NCBI GenBank assembly: GCA_035378845.1
Contig: DAOSUP010000009.1
Span: 1 to 64,000 of the forward strand
DNA: 64,000 bases
DNA from: JAKOUL01 sp035378845
Lineage (GTDB): Bacteria; Dictyoglomota; Dictyoglomia; Dictyoglomales; Dictyoglomaceae
Direction: 5' to 3'
Within the stretch, counting starts at the first letter, position 1. Each line of letters begins with the position of its first letter. Both the position numbers and the translations under genes were made by a program. The notes beneath the pieces are model-generated. The model saw only the letters and a program-made list of their open reading frames with translations. It had not been told where the DNA came from and did no database searches. Positions 50,536 to 60,256 of the stretch are shown one piece after another.

Positions 50536-52080
50536 CTAATCTATTATTTTGCCTTTGAAAATATTCTTTACGTCTTCTGGAGACGCCTTTTTATCCTCTT
50601 TCTTAGGCTCCTCCTCTGATTTAGGATTATCAAAAAGAGAAGGATTTTCATCTATCGTGGTAAATTTTATAGGAATTTGTGTACCGTAGACTTTTTTAAT
50701 CTCCTCCTCTATAAAAGCTCTATTGGGTCTCTCTTCTAATCTTTCTTTTAAGAAGGATAAATTACTTGGAATACCAAGGACCAATCTCCCTTCGGAATCT
50801 ATCTCTATAATTTTTGCCTCTCTAAGCATAGCTTCTAAGGATATCCTTCTCTTTTTTACTTTCTCAAGTACCTCTCCCCATCTATCTTTTATAGCATCTA
50901 TATCCGATGCACTTTCTATAGGTTTTTTCTCTTCTTTTACCTCTGCTACCTTCTCTATATTTACCTCATTTACCTTAACCTGGGGAAGCTCAGCATCTTC
51001 TTTTAGAAATAGAGGAATAAGAGTCATCTCCATGAGAAGGGGTGCATTGGTAAGATCTCTTAATCTATTTTCTAAGATGAGAATTTGGTCTATAATGTCC
51101 TGCAATCTTTTTATAGTAAATAGGTTTGTCTGATCCATAAGCTCTTGATATTCATCTTCTGTAAGGGAGAGAAGATTAGAAAGTCTTGGCTCAGCTTTTA
51201 AAAGAAGAAGATTTCTAAAATGTTGTAAAAGTTCTCTTACAAATTGCTGAGGATTCTTCCCCATCTGGAATATCTGTTGAAGAAGACTCCATCCTTCAGC
51301 AAGATTATATTCTCCCATTGCTTTTACAAAGGCATAAGTAAATTCATAAGTGGGAAGTCCCAATAGATTTCTTGCAAGATCTTCTGTGATTTCCTGATCC
51401 GAATATATAAAAAGTTGCTCCAGAAGACTTATGGCATCTCTCAAAGAACCTTGAGATTGAAGGGATATAATCTTTAATGCCTCTTGAGATATTTTTACCC
51501 CTTCATTCTCAGAGATCTTAGAAAGTTGTTTTGCAATCTCATCTCTTGTTAATCTTCTAAAATCAAATCTCTGGCATCTGGAAAGTACAGTCAGTGGTAC
51601 CTTTTGCGGCTCTGTAGTTGCCATAATAAAGACCACATGCTCAGGTGGCTCCTCTAAAATCTTAAGAAGTGCATTAAAAGCTTCATTAGTTAACATATGG
51701 ACTTCATCAATGATATAGACCTTATATCGATCTCTTACAGGGAGAAGCCTTGCCTTTTCTCTTATATCTCTTATCTCATCTATGCCACGATTTGAAGCAG
51801 CATCAATCTCAATGACATCTATACTTCTTCCCTCTGCAGTTTCTATACAAGAGTTACATTTTAAGCAGGGGGTTGGTGTAGGTCCCTTTTCACAATTTAA
51901 AGATTTAGCAAGTATTCTTGCAAGGGTAGTTTTTCCTGTGCCTCTTGGACCTGCAAAAAGATATGCATGGGCAATACGATTATACTTTAAACCATTCTGC
52001 AAAGTGACTACGATATGCTCTTGTCCTACAACTTCTTCAAAGGTTTGTGGTCGCCATTTTCTGTATAATGCTAAAGGCAT
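50536..52080 (-). CDS. dnaX: DNA polymerase III subunit gamma/tau
   Basis: A 514-residue clamp-loader ATPase. LYRKWRPQTFEEVVGQEHIV starts it; Walker A AGPRGTGKTTLARILA, zinc module with four Cys (CEKGPTPTPCLKCNSC), DEVHMLTNEAFNALLK (Walker B), LRDAISLLEQL sensor. Domain III-IV follow, ending in an acidic/Lys-rich linker and the tail that would bind alpha. I found no convincing slippery heptamer in frame for making gamma. It starts 1 bp after metG ends. Confidence 0.95.
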   Translation of the reverse strand: MPLALYRKWRPQTFEEVVGQEHIVVTLQNGLKYNRIAHAYLFAGPRGTGKTTLARILAKSLNCEKGPTPTPCLKCNSCIETAEGRSIDVIEIDAASNRGIDEIRDIREKARLLPVRDRYKVYIIDEVHMLTNEAFNALLKILEEPPEHVVFIMATTEPQKVPLTVLSRCQRFDFRRLTRDEIAKQLSKISENEGVKISQEALKIISLQSQGSLRDAISLLEQLFIYSDQEITEDLARNLLGLPTYEFTYAFVKAMGEYNLAEGWSLLQQIFQMGKNPQQFVRELLQHFRNLLLLKAEPRLSNLLSLTEDEYQELMDQTNLFTIKRLQDIIDQILILENRLRDLTNAPLLMEMTLIPLFLKEDAELPQVKVNEVNIEKVAEVKEEKKPIESASDIDAIKDRWGEVLEKVKKRRISLEAMLREAKIIEIDSEGRLVLGIPSNLSFLKERLEERPNRAFIEEEIKKVYGTQIPIKFTTIDENPSLFDNPKSEEEPKKEDKKASPEDVKNIFKGKIID

Positions 52081-53973
52081 TTAACTCACCCTCGATCCTG
52101 GATCAACCTCTTTTTCAGGAGTTAATATGGCAAGTCTGCCTTTACTATCTTTTGCAGCAAGAAGCATACCTTGGGACTCATAGCCTCTTATTTTTGCAGG
52201 CTGAAGGTTATAGACCACAATAATTTCTCTTCCAATGATATCTTCAGGTTTATAATATTCTGCTATTCCTGCTACGATCTGTCTTTTTTCTCCTCCGATA
52301 TCTATCTCAAGAAGAAGAAGTTTATCACTATTTTCTACCTTTCTTGCAGAAAGGACTTTTGCAACTCTGAGCTCTATATTCTTAAATTCATCAATGGTTA
52401 TCGTTTTTACTTCTTCCTTCTTCTCCTCTTTTTTAATCTCCTCTTCTTTCTTTTCTATCCTTGGAAATAGGATCTTACCTTTATTTACCTTCTGTCCTGA
52501 TGGGATTTTAACATCAAAGATAAGGTCCCATGCAAATTGTTTATCGGTATATCCAAGCTGCTCTTGGATCTTCTCAGCAGTCTCAGGGATAAAGGCATAA
52601 AGAAGGATTGATATCCTTCTTAAAGTCTCTAAAAGGGTATATATCCCTGTATTAAGACGTTCTTTATCTCCAGATGATGCCAAATTCCATGGCGAAAGTT
52701 TATCTATATATCTATTAGCATCTTGTATTAACTCCCAAATATTTGTAAGGGCACCTGATAGATTAAAATCTGCCATAGCATCTTCTACCTTTTTTGCAGT
52801 CTCTTCAGATTTATCAAGTAATGCTTCATCTTCATCTTCAAATGTGGAAGGTTCAGGCACACGTCCTTCGGTATATTTTTCTGCTACAGTGAGTACTCTA
52901 TTTAAGAGATTACCAAGGTCATTGGCAAGATCCGAATGATATCTTTTATGGAAAGATTCATCGCTGTACTCTCCATCAAGCCCTAAAGGTACCTCACGAA
53001 GGAGAAAGTATCTTAGGGCATCTACGCCATAAATATTTATCAATTCCTGAGGATCAATTCTATTTCCCTTTGATTTAGAGATCTTTCCTCCCTTTATAGT
53101 CCAGAACCCATGGGCAAGGACTGTTTTAGGAAGAGGAAGTTTTAATGCCATAAGTATAGCAGGCCATATAATAGCATGAAATCTTAAGATATCTTTTCCA
53201 ATGAGATGTACTTCGGCAGGCCAGTATCTTTCAAATTTTGTTTGGTCATCACTTAAATATCCTAAGGCACTTATATAATTTACAAGGGCATCAAACCAAA
53301 CATATACCGTATGTTTTGGATCAAAAGGGACAGGGATTCCCCATTTCACCGTGGTTCTTGTGGCACTAATATCCTTTAAGCCACTTTTTATAAAGCTGAT
53401 AACTTCGTTTCTCCTGCTTGTAGGATATACAAAGTTAGGATGCTCATCAATATATTTAAGAAGTGGTTCTCCAAACTCTGAAAGTTTAAAGTAGTAAGTT
53501 TCTTCTTCAAGAAATTCCACAGGTCTTCCACAATTAGGGCAGTTTCCTTCTACTAACTCATCTTTATTGTAGAATGTCTCACAAGGAGTGCAGTACCATC
53601 CTGCATATGTGCCTTTATATAGATAGCCTTCATCATATAATTTTTGAAAGATTTTCTGGACTACCTCCTCATGCCTTTTCTGGGTAGTCCTTATAAAATC
53701 ATCATTAGTGATGCCAATCGTTTTCCATGTATCCAAAAATTTTTGTGCCATCATATCTACAAAAGCTTGAGGTGTATAACCTTTTTCTTCGGCAGTCTTT
53801 GCTAATTTTTGTCCATGCTCGTCAAGTCCTGTAAGGAAGAATACATCATAATCCTTGAGGCGATAAAATCTTGCGAAGGTGTCGGCAACAATTGTAGTAT
53901 AGACAGTACCTATATGGGGTTCTGAATTTGAATAATATATAGGGGTTGTTATGTAGAATTTGTCTCTTCTCAA
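52081..53973 (-). CDS. metG: Methionyl-tRNA synthetase
   Basis: A 630-residue class I synthetase. HIGH motif is SEPHIGTVY (residues 17-25), KMSKS motif is GGKISKSKGN. A four-Cys zinc knuckle (CTPCETFYNKDELVEGNC and PNCGR) lies near residues 127-148. The C-terminal ~110 residues form the tRNA-binding OB domain (IELRVAKVLSARKVENSDKL) that dimerises the enzyme. It adjoins dnaX with no gap. Confidence 0.97.
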   Translation of the reverse strand: MRRDKFYITTPIYYSNSEPHIGTVYTTIVADTFARFYRLKDYDVFFLTGLDEHGQKLAKTAEEKGYTPQAFVDMMAQKFLDTWKTIGITNDDFIRTTQKRHEEVVQKIFQKLYDEGYLYKGTYAGWYCTPCETFYNKDELVEGNCPNCGRPVEFLEEETYYFKLSEFGEPLLKYIDEHPNFVYPTSRRNEVISFIKSGLKDISATRTTVKWGIPVPFDPKHTVYVWFDALVNYISALGYLSDDQTKFERYWPAEVHLIGKDILRFHAIIWPAILMALKLPLPKTVLAHGFWTIKGGKISKSKGNRIDPQELINIYGVDALRYFLLREVPLGLDGEYSDESFHKRYHSDLANDLGNLLNRVLTVAEKYTEGRVPEPSTFEDEDEALLDKSEETAKKVEDAMADFNLSGALTNIWELIQDANRYIDKLSPWNLASSGDKERLNTGIYTLLETLRRISILLYAFIPETAEKIQEQLGYTDKQFAWDLIFDVKIPSGQKVNKGKILFPRIEKKEEEIKKEEKKEEVKTITIDEFKNIELRVAKVLSARKVENSDKLLLLEIDIGGEKRQIVAGIAEYYKPEDIIGREIIVVYNLQPAKIRGYESQGMLLAAKDSKGRLAILTPEKEVDPGSRVS

Positions 53974-54052
53974 GCCACTTCGCTCCTTTCATAACTTTAA
54001 AATTCCTTGATAATAATACTACTTACAAAAATCTATGTCAAATAGGCACAGC

Positions 54053-56464
54053 TTACCAGTTTAATGAAAGATTACCACCTATTTGATATATGGAAAGGAT
54101 ACTTTCATTTAAAAAGCTATATATGTATTTTACAAAAATTTTACTATTTTGTGAAATTTTTGTCTGATAGAAGGTGAGGCTAAGGATATATCTCTCTGCA
54201 TTATTACTATAATTTTCATGGGTGAGTGAAAACTCTCCTTTACCATTTAGGATATCTCTAAGGATTGATATGTCTTGTGCTCCATTCTTGTAATAACTCA
54301 TAGAATAAGAGGCTTCCTTCCATATTCTTGTTATTTTTCCAGAGAGTTCATAAGATGAAAGCCTTAATTTTCCTTCAGAACTTGCAGATAGGCTTTTTAA
54401 AAATATACTATAGTAGTTATTCTCATAATAATCCAGAGATAGAGAGAGGTCCCATGCTTTTTGTTTAAGTATTAAATTTCCCTTAGAACTTAAAGTACGG
54501 ATATTTTCTTCCTCATTAAGGAAATATCCAAAATAGAAAGAAGAAGGATTAAAGTAATAAGTAGAGTTTATAGACAGAGTATTTTTCTTCTCTTCAAGCT
54601 GTGTACTTCCAGATATATTTAGCCAAAAGTTTGAAAATATCATTCCATAAGAGCTTATGGAGAAGGCATTTATAGGATTTGCATCTTTATCAATCCTCTG
54701 CCAAGAGATATTTGTGATGACTTGAGGAAGTTTTAACTTTATCCCAAGGGTATCAGTCTTTGTATAGCTTAAAGCAGGAATAATAGCTTTATACACAAAA
54801 GTTATGGTAAGTCCTGAAGGTGGAGGATTTTTCCCCTCTTCATTCTCAAAAAATACACCTACAGAATTTTCCTCTATAAAATATTCCACAGTATAGGTTT
54901 CATAGGTACTATCAGGAAGATATAGGGTAAAAGTGCCATTATTTTCCACATATACACCATTTATATATAAATAAACTTCTATAGGGGTGTACTCCAATTT
55001 AAAAGAGAAGGTCCATCCATCAGTGATAAAATTCTGAGTTATCTCTGATGCTGTATTATAGTTTAGATTTTTCTTCTCATAATAATCTTCTCCTAAGAGA
55101 AATTCGTATTTATCTCCTAAGATATTGATATTTGCTCCTCTCTGCTCTTCCTCTAAGAGTAGATTTTGAGATGAAGTCTGTTTTTCATTATTGTATATAG
55201 AGGCTTTAAGACTTTTATTTTGAGGTGAGAAGTTATAACTTTTTATATTTATAGTAGAAGACTCAGTATTTACCGTTTGAAAAGAGGCATTTAAGAAGGC
55301 AGGAGTATAAGAGAAGCTTACCCCTTCGGTGATTTTACTATTTTCTTTTTTAAAATTTAGGGCGAGATTTGTAGAGAATAAACTTAATGATAACTTATGA
55401 TTCTGAACTTCTTTGCTGCTTGAATTTTCTTCATTTAAAAGATCCAAGCTATAATTTAAGAAGGAAAATGGGGTAAGATCTAAATTCAAAGAGAGTCTTT
55501 TAGCTCCCGGTGTTAGGTTAAAATTTCCAAGGATCTCAGATATATAGGGATAGTCTTTTTCAGAACTTAAGAATTCAAAAGAGCCCTTTCCAAAGGAAGA
55601 TTTGAAAGAAAGCCTCATATATCCTGCACTCCCTGAGAAGTCATTATCAAGAAAGGAAAAAGCATATCTCCCCTCAGCATAGTTATTACTATCTTTATTA
55701 ATATTAAAGCTAAATTCTAAAAATTCCCTTTCCGTAGGATTAGCAAAATTTTGCAAGGTTAAATAGGAGACTCCTAATGCCTTGTAGCTTAATGAGAGCC
55801 CATAGAGGTTATATACTTCTTGAGCTCCTGAAACTTCATATTCTATGATAATCTCATCTTGGGAGGAGATTATAAAATTGAAGTAAAGAATTCCATAGGT
55901 ATAATCAATGATGTAATCCATATCCCTTTCTAAAGTTTTTCCATTTAAAAATACCCTCTCCTTATATGGAATTAAGAAAAAATCACCTATAATGAAGGGT
56001 CCTTGAGTATCATTTCCATAGAATTTTTTGATCTTTTTCCTTCCCTCTATACTTGTGAAAATAAATTGTCCTTTAAAATCCTTATAAGCATAAGTACCTA
56101 AGATTCCATTAAGGTTCTTATTAAAAAGGGAGAGAGGGGATAAAGAAGTATTTAAATTGTTCCCTATATTTAAAGAGAAATTTTCTCCCTTTGCTATAAG
56201 AGTTATATTTTCTGGCTGTGATATATAGTTAAAGTTTAAAGATAAGTATGGGAGAAGATAGGAAAGAAAGAAACGAGAGTTTTGTTGGAAATATAGCCCC
56301 CTTTGAATATCTGAAGAGAGGTATTCCAGAGAGGAATCCCCACTAAAATATGCATAATAAGTGTTTAAATTTGTGGACCCATTTAGATTTACCGTTTGAG
56401 ATAATGAGACTGAAATTAGCCTGATAAACAAAAAAAATATGAGCAGACATTTCTTTTTCATCAA
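54053..56464 (-). CDS. Large secreted beta-rich surface/outer-membrane protein, unknown function
   Basis: An 803-residue protein with a signal peptide (about 22 residues, SVSLSQTV). The rest is rich in Tyr, Ser, Asn and Phe and alternates beta strands, typical of an outer-membrane barrel or surface protein. Two segments, VFLNGKTLERDMDYIIDYTY and VYLYINGVYVENNGTFTLY, resemble the surface-protein repeats of SprA-like and Chlorobi-type proteins. The last residues (IGGNLSLNW) end in an aromatic residue, as barrels do. No catalytic motif seen. It lies between metG and the ABC exporter pair on the same strand. Confidence 0.55.
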   Translation of the reverse strand: MMKKKCLLIFFLFIRLISVSLSQTVNLNGSTNLNTYYAYFSGDSSLEYLSSDIQRGLYFQQNSRFFLSYLLPYLSLNFNYISQPENITLIAKGENFSLNIGNNLNTSLSPLSLFNKNLNGILGTYAYKDFKGQFIFTSIEGRKKIKKFYGNDTQGPFIIGDFFLIPYKERVFLNGKTLERDMDYIIDYTYGILYFNFIISSQDEIIIEYEVSGAQEVYNLYGLSLSYKALGVSYLTLQNFANPTEREFLEFSFNINKDSNNYAEGRYAFSFLDNDFSGSAGYMRLSFKSSFGKGSFEFLSSEKDYPYISEILGNFNLTPGAKRLSLNLDLTPFSFLNYSLDLLNEENSSSKEVQNHKLSLSLFSTNLALNFKKENSKITEGVSFSYTPAFLNASFQTVNTESSTINIKSYNFSPQNKSLKASIYNNEKQTSSQNLLLEEEQRGANINILGDKYEFLLGEDYYEKKNLNYNTASEITQNFITDGWTFSFKLEYTPIEVYLYINGVYVENNGTFTLYLPDSTYETYTVEYFIEENSVGVFFENEEGKNPPPSGLTITFVYKAIIPALSYTKTDTLGIKLKLPQVITNISWQRIDKDANPINAFSISSYGMIFSNFWLNISGSTQLEEKKNTLSINSTYYFNPSSFYFGYFLNEEENIRTLSSKGNLILKQKAWDLSLSLDYYENNYYSIFLKSLSASSEGKLRLSSYELSGKITRIWKEASYSMSYYKNGAQDISILRDILNGKGEFSLTHENYSNNAERYILSLTFYQTKISQNSKIFVKYIYSFLNESILSIYQIGGNLSLNW

Positions 56465-56548
56465 GAAATCCTTCTCTAAATGAATTTTTACTATTATACC
56501 CTATAGTTTAAGAAGTAAAGATTTTCTTAGATGAGTTTTCCCCTGCTA

Positions 56549-58342
56549 TTAGCTTACAAACTCTTCTTCTTTATTTCCCCAATACTTGAATTGGGATACA
56601 AACATATTATAATAAATGCCCTTCTTTTCCATAAGCTCCTCATGAGTGCCCATCTCCCAAATTTTTCCACCTTCAATTACCATAATTCTATCCACATTCT
56701 GTATAGTAGAAAGCCTATGGGCAATGATAAATGAAGTTCTTCCTTTAAGAAGCTCCTCAATTCCCTTTTGGAGGAGTCTCTCTGTTTGGGTGTCCACACT
56801 TGCAGTTGCCTCATCTAAGATTAAAATCTTAGGATCTGCAATTAAAGTCCTTGCTAAGGAAATGAGTTGTCTCTGTCCTGTAGAAAGTCTTAATCCTCTC
56901 TCTCTTATATCAGTTTTATATGTATTTTCTAAGGTTTCAATAAAATCATGGGCATTAACTGATTTTGCTATCTCTATGACCTCTTCATCGGTTGTCTCTA
57001 ATTTACCATATCTTATATTGTCTAAGATACTTCCCGAGAAGAGAAAAGTATCTTGAAGCATCACACCTATCTGTCTCCTTAAACTTTCCAGTTTTATATT
57101 CTTAATATTTACACCATCAATGAGGATTTCTCCTTCCTGAGGGTCATAAAATCTACAAAGCAGATTAATAATTGTGGTTTTTCCTGCTCCAGTATGTCCT
57201 ACCAATGCAATTTTTTCTCCTGGCTTTACTTTAAAACTTATATTCTCTAAAACCTTCCTGTTTCCATCATAAGAGAAGGAAACATTCCTAAACTCTACCT
57301 CTCCTTTTATCTCAAAATCTATGGCATCTTTTTTTTCAATAACTTCTGGATTTATATCCATAACCTCAAATATTCTTTCTGCACTTGCCATACTCGTTAT
57401 TAAATTATTGAGAAGATTACTAAGATCTGTAATAGGTCTCCAGAACATTGATAGATACGAGGACATGGCTACAAGAAGCCCCACGGTGATATTTCCAGAA
57501 CTTATCATCTTTACACCAAAATAATAGATTACAATACCACCTATTCCCCAAGAGAATTCTACCATAGGCCAAAAGAGATCATTAATCCTTACAGCTCTTA
57601 CAAAGGCATTTCTTACTTCCCATGTTAAGTTATCAAATATTCTGTTAGTATAGTTTTCTGCAGTAAAAGCTTTCACTACCCTTATCCCAGAAAAATTTTC
57701 ATGGATAAAGGCATTCAAATTTGAGTTTTTCTTTCTCACAAGCTGCCATCTTTTTCTTGATATGATTTGGATTGAAAATAAAACAATGATCAGAAAAGGT
57801 AGGGTGAAAAGACCAGCTATAGCAAGCTTAGGATTAAGAGAAAACATAATAACCGATGTGGCAATTATCATGGCAATATCAGGAATAAGATTTGTAATGA
57901 GCATAGTGAAGAGATTATTCAATGAATTTACATCTCCAATTATTCTTGCCAAGATCTTACCTACAGGTCTTTCATCAAAAAAAGAAAGGGATAATTCTTG
58001 AACATGATTAAAAAGATCCTGTCTTATATTAAGAAGAGCTCTATTGGTTACACTGGACATCTTTATGGTTCTCATACGAGATGCAAAGGCTCCTGTTAAA
58101 TTAAGAACTATGACAAAAATGCCTACCCAGAATAGTCCTCTTAAATTCTTATTCTTAATATAATTATCAATAGCTATTTTAAGGAAATAAGGATTTAGAA
58201 GGTCTACAACCATACCGATACCAATAAGAAATAACACTAAGAGGACTTCTTTTTTGTAAGGAAGAAGGTACTTTAGTAATCTCCTTATAATCTCAGTACT
58301 AATCTTCTCTTCTAATTTTTCATCTTCTTTGTAAGATGGCAT
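56549..58342 (-). CDS. Heterodimeric ABC exporter subunit with canonical ATPase site
   Basis: A 597-residue type IV ABC exporter half: six membrane helices (about 35-320) and a C-terminal ATPase. Walker A GHTGAGKTT, Walker B ILILDEATASVD with catalytic Glu511, but the signature is LSTGQRQ instead of LSGGQ. Follows its partner after 2 bp. Together they would form one normal and one degenerate ATP site. Drugs or lipids are usual substrates for this type; here unknown. Its start (MPSYKEDEKLEE) is preceded by AGGAG. Confidence 0.93.
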   Translation of the reverse strand: MPSYKEDEKLEEKISTEIIRRLLKYLLPYKKEVLLVLFLIGIGMVVDLLNPYFLKIAIDNYIKNKNLRGLFWVGIFVIVLNLTGAFASRMRTIKMSSVTNRALLNIRQDLFNHVQELSLSFFDERPVGKILARIIGDVNSLNNLFTMLITNLIPDIAMIIATSVIMFSLNPKLAIAGLFTLPFLIIVLFSIQIISRKRWQLVRKKNSNLNAFIHENFSGIRVVKAFTAENYTNRIFDNLTWEVRNAFVRAVRINDLFWPMVEFSWGIGGIVIYYFGVKMISSGNITVGLLVAMSSYLSMFWRPITDLSNLLNNLITSMASAERIFEVMDINPEVIEKKDAIDFEIKGEVEFRNVSFSYDGNRKVLENISFKVKPGEKIALVGHTGAGKTTIINLLCRFYDPQEGEILIDGVNIKNIKLESLRRQIGVMLQDTFLFSGSILDNIRYGKLETTDEEVIEIAKSVNAHDFIETLENTYKTDIRERGLRLSTGQRQLISLARTLIADPKILILDEATASVDTQTERLLQKGIEELLKGRTSFIIAHRLSTIQNVDRIMVIEGGKIWEMGTHEELMEKKGIYYNMFVSQFKYWGNKEEEFVS

Positions 58343-58344
58343 GA

Positions 58345-60078
58345 CTAAACTGGCTCCTCTTCAATATCCAAGATATATTTACCATATTGCTCTTGGAAGA
58401 TATCATAATATCTCCCCTGAAGGGCTAAAAGTTCATCATGAGTCCCTCTTTCCACAATCCTTCCCTTTTCAAGAACTATTATCTCGTCAGCCTTTTTGGC
58501 TGCAGAGACCCTATGGGTGATAATAATTTTTGTAATATCTTTGTACTCCTCAATAGCTTTCTGAATATAGTATTCAGTCTCCATATCCAAAGAAGAAGTA
58601 ATATCATCAAGAATTAAAATTTTTGCATCTCTAAGTAAAGCTCTGGCAATGGAAATTCTCTGTTTCTGACCTCCTGAAAGTCCAATTCCCCTTTCTCCCA
58701 CAACAGTATTTATCCCCTCGGGAAGATTCATGGTAAAGTTATATGCCCTTGAAGTCTTTAAAGCTCTTATAATTTCCTCTTCTGTTGCTTCCATTCCAAG
58801 TTTCAGATTCTCCAAAACTGTATCGGAAAAGAGAAAAACATCTTGAGGTATATATGCTAAAGCTTTTCTTAAGGTTTCAATATCTATACTCCTTATATCT
58901 ATGTCATCAATTAATATGTCTCCCTCCCAGTTTTCATAAAATCTTCCTAAGAGATTCACAAGGGTAGTTTTCCCTGATCCAGTAACTCCCATAATAGCTA
59001 AGGTCTTTCCGCTATCCAAATTAAAGCTTATATCTTGCAGAACATATTCGTGCTGGTATTTAAAAGAGACATTTTTAAATGTAACTTTCCCACTAATCTC
59101 TTTTACTTCTACAGGAGTAGATAGAACTCTTTTCTCAGGTTTTTCCCTGAAGAGCCTGTCAATCTTATGGATAGATGCCCTACATTGAGAAAGCATATTA
59201 ATAAGCCATCCAGCTGACCTCATAGGCCAGACTAACATGGAAACATACCAGTTAAAAGCTACAAGAGTACCTATGGACATATTACCTTTAATCACAAAAA
59301 ATCCACCCATAATTATTGACAAAGCTCCAGAGATATTAGTTAAGAAGTCCATCCAAGGCACATAATCAGAAAGTATTTTTGCTTGTTTAACATTCAACTT
59401 ATAATGTTTATAATTTTCTTTGAAGAATCTCTCAATCTCATATTTCTCTCTTCCAAAAACCTTAACAATTCTAATACCTGCTAAATCTTCTTGAGCTGTG
59501 GTATTCATTCTTACTCTTTGATCAGAGATCTCCTCATAAACCTCATCAGCCCTTTTTTCTAAATTGTATGCAAGGAGTCCTATTATAGGCATAAGTAGGA
59601 TAATTAGTGAGGTTAGCTCCCAATTTATGTTAAACAAGATAATAGTTACGATTAGGATATAGGAGAATTGCTCTATAAAAAACATGATTCCAAATCCAAA
59701 AGTAAACCAGATATTATCAATATCTTCTTTTATCCTTGCCATTAATTCTCCTGTATTTGTCCGATCAAAAAAGGAGATAGGAAGAGTTTGAAGATGCTTG
59801 AATAGATCTATCCTAACTTGACTTGCTAATCTGGATCCCCCAAGATCCATAAAATATCCCTTAGAATAACTTAGTATTACACGGGATACAGTTATTACCC
59901 CTAAGAATATTAGATATTTAGATAGTTCTTCAATCTTTCCTCCAATAATAACCCTATCTATTATCTCTTGAGTTATCTTAGGATTGAACAAATCAAGAGA
60001 TAGAGCAATAATGGAGGATGCTATAGAGATAATAAAATACGTAAGATTTTTTCTTACAGCTTTTTTAAGACTTTGCAA
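58345..60078 (-). CDS. Heterodimeric ABC exporter subunit with degenerate Walker B
   Basis: A 577-residue ABC exporter half with six helices in the first 310 residues. Walker A GVTGSGKTT; signature LSGGQKQR is canonical; Walker B is ILILDDITSSLD, with Asp492 replacing the catalytic Glu. This is the degenerate-site partner of the next gene, as in the Thermotoga TM287/288 exporter. The start codon is preceded by a weak site; translation may depend on a promoter in 60079-60256, which it shares divergently with the cytochrome-like operon. Confidence 0.93.
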   Translation of the reverse strand: MQSLKKAVRKNLTYFIISIASSIIALSLDLFNPKITQEIIDRVIIGGKIEELSKYLIFLGVITVSRVILSYSKGYFMDLGGSRLASQVRIDLFKHLQTLPISFFDRTNTGELMARIKEDIDNIWFTFGFGIMFFIEQFSYILIVTIILFNINWELTSLIILLMPIIGLLAYNLEKRADEVYEEISDQRVRMNTTAQEDLAGIRIVKVFGREKYEIERFFKENYKHYKLNVKQAKILSDYVPWMDFLTNISGALSIIMGGFFVIKGNMSIGTLVAFNWYVSMLVWPMRSAGWLINMLSQCRASIHKIDRLFREKPEKRVLSTPVEVKEISGKVTFKNVSFKYQHEYVLQDISFNLDSGKTLAIMGVTGSGKTTLVNLLGRFYENWEGDILIDDIDIRSIDIETLRKALAYIPQDVFLFSDTVLENLKLGMEATEEEIIRALKTSRAYNFTMNLPEGINTVVGERGIGLSGGQKQRISIARALLRDAKILILDDITSSLDMETEYYIQKAIEEYKDITKIIITHRVSAAKKADEIIVLEKGRIVERGTHDELLALQGRYYDIFQEQYGKYILDIEEEPV

Positions 60079-60199
60079 GGAAGTATCACCATATTATTTT
60101 ATTAAATTATCAAAACAAAAAGATTATATAGATTTATTTTTGTAAAGTCAATTAATATATTCCTTTTTAACAAGATTATTTTTGAGGAAGATTGCCCTC

Positions 60200-60227
60200 T
60201 TTACAAAAGTTTAAAAATAATTAAAAT
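60200..60227 (+). promoter_or_regulatory. Promoter of the membrane cytochrome-like/OYE/rubredoxin operon
   Basis: TTTACA at 60200-60205, a 16-bp spacer, TAAAAT at 60222-60227. Predicted start about 60234, leader about 23 nt, with GGGAGGG before ATG 60257. Confidence 0.6.
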
Positions 60228-60256
60228 AAGAATAAAATCTAAAATGGGAGGGAAAA

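Noticed and set aside
50536..52080. Programmed -1 frameshift in dnaX producing a short gamma subunit
   Set aside because: The A-rich run in the linker (GAG-AAA-AAA-CC) is not in the phase of a slippery heptamer and no hairpin follows; not supported.
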